DNA from: Chaetoderma sp. LZ-2023a
Lineage: Eukaryota; Mollusca; Caudofoveata; Chaetodermatida; Chaetodermatidae
Direction of reading: 5' to 3'
Length of the DNA stretch: 64,000 nucleotides
NCBI GenBank assembly: GCA_034401795.1
Contig: CM067373.1
Span: forward strand, 38,985,669 to 39,049,668
Made by a program: the position numbers and the translations under genes. The notes below the pieces were generated by a model. That model made no database searches. It was not told where the DNA came from and saw only the letters and a program-made list of their open reading frames with translations. This document shows, piece after piece, positions 60,370 to 64,000 of the stretch. Each line of letters starts with the position of its first letter. Positions within the stretch are counted from its first letter, which is position 1.

Positions 60370-63267
60370 TTATTGTTTCAAAATCGACAAGGCGAGAGGG
60401 TTAGAGGTGTCACGGAGGTAATGGTCTGTAAAACTAGACTCACAGTGCCACTGAGCCACTGACATAATATCATCCACAGGGACCCCATTAAAAAGGGCAG
60501 TGGATGTCACGACACCGCGGACACTGTGAGCCTTGGCCACGTCAACCTGTCGCCCGGTGGCGGATTTGTGACAAAATTGAATACATTCCACAATCCACCT
60601 AGAAATGGTGTCCTTAGACGCCCTACCATGGGGTTCAATATATGACAACCATAACGCTGACTGGTCGGTACGCCACTCCGAAGTACGCTGTTTGTACCGG
60701 AGCAGCGCCCGTACGGGGCACCATACTTTAGAATTAGGATCATATCTAGTTAAAGATGGCAAAAAAATAGGTTGACCTGGATATTTCAATGACTGATTTT
60801 TAGACAAGAAATTAATCCTAGGTAGAAGCTTAAGGCCTTCCCCTGTAACCACAAAACGGTCAACCTCGGCTGATAAGGCGTGAATTTCACTCCTACGCCT
60901 AGCCGAGGCCGCAGCAATTAAAAATACAGTTTTAAGAGTTAACATTTTCATAGAAATGGAACTAAGTGGTTCAAAAGGCTTATCACCTAGTACCTGGAGC
61001 ACCAGTGATAAACTCCAAGACGGAATCAGTGGAGGATTCCTTGGTCTTAGATTGCCCATGCCTTTAATTAATACATTTAATGTACTTACTTCATCACTCC
61101 CCCTATTAGCCAAGCAAGGAATAACAGTCATTAAAGCTGACTTATAACCAGCAATAGAGTTAGGCTTGAGGCTATAGGCATCATATAGGTGACAGAGGAA
61201 ATCAGCCACTACCTGAATAGATGATTCCATTGGATCAATACATCTTTTTGAGCACCATTCTGCAAATCTGTTGATTTTATAATTATATGCTCTGGAGGTT
61301 GACCCCCTCCTGGCTTTGGCCATAAACATGGCCGCTTGCTCAGAAAAGCCCTCCTTAATTCTAGATTCCTTGACAACATCCACGCAGTCAATCGGAACAT
61401 TGACGGATTGTCGTGAAGGGCCTTGCCCTGGAAGATAAGGTTGTCCATCAGAGGCAGCGGAACCGGATTGCAGACCAGAAGGTCCAGCAGATCCGTATAC
61501 CACGATCGGCTTGGCCAATCCGGGGCGATCAGAAGCACTTGGCACTCCTGCTGCCTGATTTTCTGAAGCACCTTTGGAATCAGGATTGCCGGGGGGAATG
61601 CGTATGCATACATTCCCTCCCAGCTGATAGCTAACGCATCTGTTGCGAAAGCGCTTGGGTCTGGAATCGGAGAGACGTACGTCGTCATCTTCGCATTCTT
61701 CTTCATCGCGAACAAATCTATGTTGGGTTTCCCCCAATGGTCGAACAGACGATCCGCCACACATTGATTTAGTTGCCATTCCGTGGGTAAAACACTCATC
61801 CTTCGGCTCAATGAGTCTGCTAGCAGATTTAACCTCCCCGGAATATGAACTGCTTTCAAGGTGATCCCATGATCCAGGCACCAACAAAGCAGTCCCCATG
61901 TCATCATACAGAGACTGGGCGACTTCGTTCCGCCCTGGCGGTTTATGTAAGTCACTACTGTTGAGTTGTCTGAACGAATTAGAACAATCTTGCCCTGAAC
62001 TTTCTGTAAGAAATGTTCCAGGCCCAGGACTACTGCTCTTAGCTCTAGTAGATTGATATGTTCCTTGGACTGATCCAGATCCCAAAGCCCTGATACTGTG
62101 GACTCTTCCAGACAAGCTCCCCACCCCTCCATCGATGCATCTGTATACACAGTCACCTGAGGGTGGGGAGGGGTTAGCAAAACCCCCAGCAAGAGATTCT
62201 CTGTATTCAACCACCATTGCAGGTGGTGAATCAGAGGCGCCAACACCGGCACGTTCGAGTCCAGCGAACCTGAACTCTGGGTCCACTGTGTCATGAGAAA
62301 CAACTGGATCGGACGCCTGCGCAAGGCGGCCTGTGGAATGACTGGTTCCAAAGAAACCATCAAGCCCAGCATTCTCAAGTAAACCCGTGCCAGGACATGA
62401 CGACTGTCGCACACCGACTGAATTACCGAGATGAGTACTTGAACCCTCTCCTGAGTGGGGTACACATACCCCGTCTCCAGATCGAAGAACATGCCCAGGT
62501 AAACAAACTTCTGGGATGGAGTTAGCTCTGATTTCGGGAAATTGATTATCCAGCCCAAGTCCGAGAGAGTTTTCAAAACAATCACCAGATTGGCGGACAA
62601 CGCTTCCCGGGTGTGTGCTTTCAATAGCCAGTCGTCTATGTACGTGTGGACTGCTATGCTTCTCCTGCGGAGGTATGCAGTGATCGCGAGAACCACACGG
62701 GTGAAGACCCGAGGAGCCGTGGAAATTCCGAAGGGTAACACCCTGAATTCCCACCGCCGGCCCTGAAATGCAAATCTCAGGAATCGACGGAAACTCCTCT
62801 CTATGGGAATGTGGAAATAAGCATCCTTCAAATCTATCGATGCTGTCCACATCCCTCGCTCTAACCCCGCCAACACCGAGCGCACAGTCTCCATCTTGAA
62901 ACTGGGTGTCTCGATGAACTTGTTCAACGGCTTGAGGTTGAGAATCGGCCTCCACCCTCCGGTGTTTTTTGTTACTAAGAACAGGGTTGAATAGAAGCCC
63001 GGGCACCTCTGTGCCGGCTGAATGGCTTCTTTTAGTATGAGGGAATTTATTTCCTCCTCTATACACAACCTCTGATCCGGATCCCGTGGAATGGGAGTCC
63101 AGATCGGCGCGAGAGACAGTCGCGATGGCGGGCCTGTCACCCAGTCGGGACGATACCCGACCGAAAGCCATCGCAAGACTAAACGGTCCTGAGTCAACCG
63201 CTTCCACTCTGGCAAGCGGGCGGCCAAACGGCCGCCCACCGGTCCACCTAGGGATAGAGGTGGACAT
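60370..63267 (-). CDS. DIRS E tyrosine recombinase with long overlapping N-terminal frame
   Basis: 965 codons open. The YR domain is about residues 645-965: FSEQAAMFMAKARRGSTSRA, VADFLCHLYDAYSLKPNSIA, catalytic Arg in ARRRSEIHAL, AHSVRG, WHCESSFTDHYLRD, end LALSILKQ. Residues 1-640 are encoded opposite the RT reading in another frame. This frame is the same phase as gag: the gag stop at 63340 is the only thing that separates them, about 70 nt before this frame's first ATG. That leaves stop-codon suppression, re-initiation or splicing as possible expression routes. The Ser/Gly/Arg-rich overlap has no recognisable domain. Confidence 0.87.
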   Translation of the reverse strand: MSTSIPRWTGGRPFGRPLARVEAVDSGPFSLAMAFGRVSSRLGDRPAIATVSRADLDSHSTGSGSEVVYRGGNKFPHTKRSHSAGTEVPGLLFNPVLSNKKHRRVEADSQPQAVEQVHRDTQFQDGDCALGVGGVRARDVDSIDRFEGCLFPHSHREEFPSIPEICISGPAVGIQGVTLRNFHGSSGLHPCGSRDHCIPPQEKHSSPHVHRRLAIESTHPGSVVRQSGDCFENSLGLGLDNQFPEIRANSIPEVCLPGHVLRSGDGVCVPHSGEGSSTHLGNSVGVRQSSCPGTGLLENAGLDGFFGTSHSTGRLAQASDPVVSHDTVDPEFRFAGLERAGVGASDSPPAMVVEYRESLAGGFANPSPPSGDCVYRCIDGGVGSLSGRVHSIRALGSGSVQGTYQSTRAKSSSPGPGTFLTESSGQDCSNSFRQLNSSDLHKPPGRNEVAQSLYDDMGTALLVPGSWDHLESSSYSGEVKSASRLIEPKDECFTHGMATKSMCGGSSVRPLGETQHRFVRDEEECEDDDVRLSDSRPKRFRNRCVSYQLGGNVCIRIPPGNPDSKGASENQAAGVPSASDRPGLAKPIVVYGSAGPSGLQSGSAASDGQPYLPGQGPSRQSVNVPIDCVDVVKESRIKEGFSEQAAMFMAKARRGSTSRAYNYKINRFAEWCSKRCIDPMESSIQVVADFLCHLYDAYSLKPNSIAGYKSALMTVIPCLANRGSDEVSTLNVLIKGMGNLRPRNPPLIPSWSLSLVLQVLGDKPFEPLSSISMKMLTLKTVFLIAAASARRRSEIHALSAEVDRFVVTGEGLKLLPRINFLSKNQSLKYPGQPIFLPSLTRYDPNSKVWCPVRALLRYKQRTSEWRTDQSALWLSYIEPHGRASKDTISRWIVECIQFCHKSATGRQVDVAKAHSVRGVVTSTALFNGVPVDDIMSVAQWHCESSFTDHYLRDTSNPLALSILKQ

Positions 63268-63398
63268 AAGGAGGGCCAGAGTGGCACTGTTCTCTCGGCC
63301 TGTAACACCGGAGTGGTTCCCACCGCGGTAACCAGGCCATCAGGCCCGATTACCGCGACCAGATCCCCGCGCGCCCCGCCCAGCGCCGCGCGCACCAC
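61209..63398 (-). CDS. DIRS E reverse transcriptase/RNase H/methyltransferase-like polyprotein
   Basis: 729 codons. RT: DLKDAYFHI at residues 189-197 and YIDD at 253-256. RNase H: Asp420 (YTDAS), Glu452 (LLELRAV), Asp477 (RSDNS), Asp528 (LADSLSR). The methyltransferase-like tail is residues ~535-690 (IDLFAMKKN, DALAISW, AFPPAILIPKV). It would make cDNA of the element in the cell nucleus or capsid-like particle. The start overlaps the gag end by 59 nt in the +1 frame, so expression by frameshifting or re-initiation is likely. No lesion seen. Confidence 0.9.
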   Translation of the reverse strand: MVRAALGGARGDLVAVIGPDGLVTAVGTTPVLQAERTVPLWPSLCPPLSLGGPVGGRLAARLPEWKRLTQDRLVLRWLSVGYRPDWVTGPPSRLSLAPIWTPIPRDPDQRLCIEEEINSLILKEAIQPAQRCPGFYSTLFLVTKNTGGWRPILNLKPLNKFIETPSFKMETVRSVLAGLERGMWTASIDLKDAYFHIPIERSFRRFLRFAFQGRRWEFRVLPFGISTAPRVFTRVVLAITAYLRRRSIAVHTYIDDWLLKAHTREALSANLVIVLKTLSDLGWIINFPKSELTPSQKFVYLGMFFDLETGYVYPTQERVQVLISVIQSVCDSRHVLARVYLRMLGLMVSLEPVIPQAALRRRPIQLFLMTQWTQSSGSLDSNVPVLAPLIHHLQWWLNTENLLLGVLLTPPHPQVTVYTDASMEGWGACLEESTVSGLWDLDQSKEHINLLELRAVVLGLEHFLQKVQGKIVLIRSDNSTVVTYINRQGGTKSPSLCMMTWGLLCWCLDHGITLKAVHIPGRLNLLADSLSRRMSVLPTEWQLNQCVADRLFDHWGKPNIDLFAMKKNAKMTTYVSPIPDPSAFATDALAISWEGMYAYAFPPAILIPKVLQKIRQQECQVLLIAPDWPSRSWYTDLLDLLVCNPVPLPLMDNLIFQGKALHDNPSMFRLTAWMLSRNLELRRAFLSKRPCLWPKPGGGQPPEHIIIKSTDLQNGAQKDVLIQWNHLFR

Positions 63399-64000
63399 GG
63401 TGCGCGGGCTGCTGTCTGGCTGGGTGCGGCTGGGGAGCCTGCGCCCCCCTCACTGCTGGCCGAATCGCCCGTGGCCTAGGCCTACGTTGCGACGGTGGCT
63501 GGCCCCTGACCTGGCCAGCACCACCTCGAGCCTGCAGAGGACGATACGCAGGGGGTGCCGCGCGAACACGCTCCCGCCGGAGCACCTCAAACTGTTCCCG
63601 CAGCGCCCTCTGGTTATTAACCAGAGTGACCGTCTCCTGGAGGTGCCTGCATCCCTCACCTCCAAAGAGACCAGGACCTGTCATAGGCGTCCGCAGCAGC
63701 CTATTATACAGGTCCTGGGACGGGCACAGATTGTCAAGTGCAAACGTGCGCCTCGCCCGGACACTTCTGGTTACCGCCCGCGTCAAACAGTCCAAAGCCA
63801 GGTTGATACCATCCTGAATGGCTCTCTGGACTGTCACCGGGCTAGGTTGGCGTGATGCGGAAGCCGCTACCACCCCTTGTAGCAGCTGGGAAACGTGGGA
63901 TAGAGCGGCAATCGACGCTCTCCCACTCTCCTCCGCATCCCGCAGCGCGGCATTTGCCGAACGCAACGCGTTCGAGCACAAGACTCCCGTGTCAGAACGG
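63340..64000 (-). CDS. gag: DIRS E gag, C-terminal part (cut by window edge)
   Basis: Open from the window edge to TGA/TAA at 63340. It holds the end of the conserved helical core (ALRDAEESGRASIAALSHVS, VQRAIQDGINLALDCLTRAV, LFGGEGCRHLQETVTLVNNQ) and the R/G-rich tail (RGARGAGRGARGSGRGNRA), nearly identical to copy D. Confidence 0.88.
   Translation of the reverse strand, partial: RSDTGVLCSNALRSANAALRDAEESGRASIAALSHVSQLLQGVVAASASRQPSPVTVQRAIQDGINLALDCLTRAVTRSVRARRTFALDNLCPSQDLYNRLLRTPMTGPGLFGGEGCRHLQETVTLVNNQRALREQFEVLRRERVRAAPPAYRPLQARGGAGQVRGQPPSQRRPRPRAIRPAVRGAQAPQPHPARQQPAHRGARGAGRGARGSGRGNRA

Larger units (their letters stand above)
59458..64000 (-). mobile_element. DIRS1-type retrotransposon, copy E (intact as far as visible)
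   Basis: Minus strand; the 5' end lies beyond the window. Left ITR 59501-59674, ICR 59743-59842, intact YR, RT/RNase H/methyltransferase-like and the 3' part of gag. It is very close to copy D. No frame lesion is seen in 4.5 kb, so it is the best candidate for a functional copy. Confidence 0.93.

Noticed and set aside
1-64000. tRNA, rRNA or host protein-coding genes
   Set aside because: I looked for cloverleaf-like cores and conserved host protein motifs and saw none that I could support by eye; a tRNAscan/Infernal run would be decisive.

Overview
The window is a transposon-rich stretch of animal DNA, most likely from a marine invertebrate. The DNA is eukaryotic: there are spliceosomal-type intron borders, microsatellites, minisatellites, DIRS, Polinton/Maverick, LINE, hAT and piggyBac-type elements, and no host gene that I recognise. 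Divergent tandem repeats of the 'GTGACCTTGACC' and 'CAAGATGGCCGCC' kinds hint at a mollusc-like genome, but I hold that with low confidence.

Layout. 1-735 is a 37-bp minisatellite. Two DIRS1-type tyrosine-recombinase retrotransposons follow, both on the minus strand: copy A (1170-8185) and copy B (8292-15336). 15395-18497 is a decayed LINE with a (GAT)n tail. A ~140-bp tandem-repeat array (18580-19319) is split by a complete but decayed Polinton/Maverick (19320-43830; 6-bp target duplication GACAAC/GACCAC; TIRs of about 370-390 bp; ends AGT...ACT). Inside the Polinton sit a non-autonomous hAT-like element (26166-27737, in a capsid-like gene) and an old DIRS copy C (35561-42280, in another Polinton gene). 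The array resumes at 43831. DIRS copy D (44384-51386) abuts a much older DIRS copy F (51387-56604). A 205-bp piggyBac-type MITE (57018-57222) and a ~580-bp tandem repeat follow, and the latter is interrupted by DIRS copy E (59458 to beyond the window). All six DIRS copies have the same orientation.

How the DIRS genes work together. Each element has inverted terminal repeats and an internal complementary region (ICR). In order (minus strand) it carries a 51-nt leader exon, a ~765-nt intron, gag, then RT/RNase H/methyltransferase-like, then the tyrosine recombinase (YR). The YR frame stays open back through most of the RT frame. Copy E has intact RT and YR; copy D has an intact gag and YR and a frame lesion just upstream of RT; copy B has an intact RT frame but a damaged catalytic YxDD box; A, C and F are clearly dead.

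How the Polinton genes work together. Recognisable parts are protein-primed DNA polymerase B (+), retroviral-type integrase (-), an FtsK/HerA-type packaging ATPase (-), capsid-like proteins (-) and several small unknown or membrane proteins. Nearly all carry nonsense or frameshift mutations. Upstream of at least nine of these genes there is a repeated signal, TTTAA(G/A), 5-7 nt, then a GTATAC/GTATAG-like box, just before the start codon. I consider this the most novel cis-regulatory pattern in the window. The second is a ~35-bp imperfect palindrome at the heart of every DIRS ICR that looks like a recombinase site.
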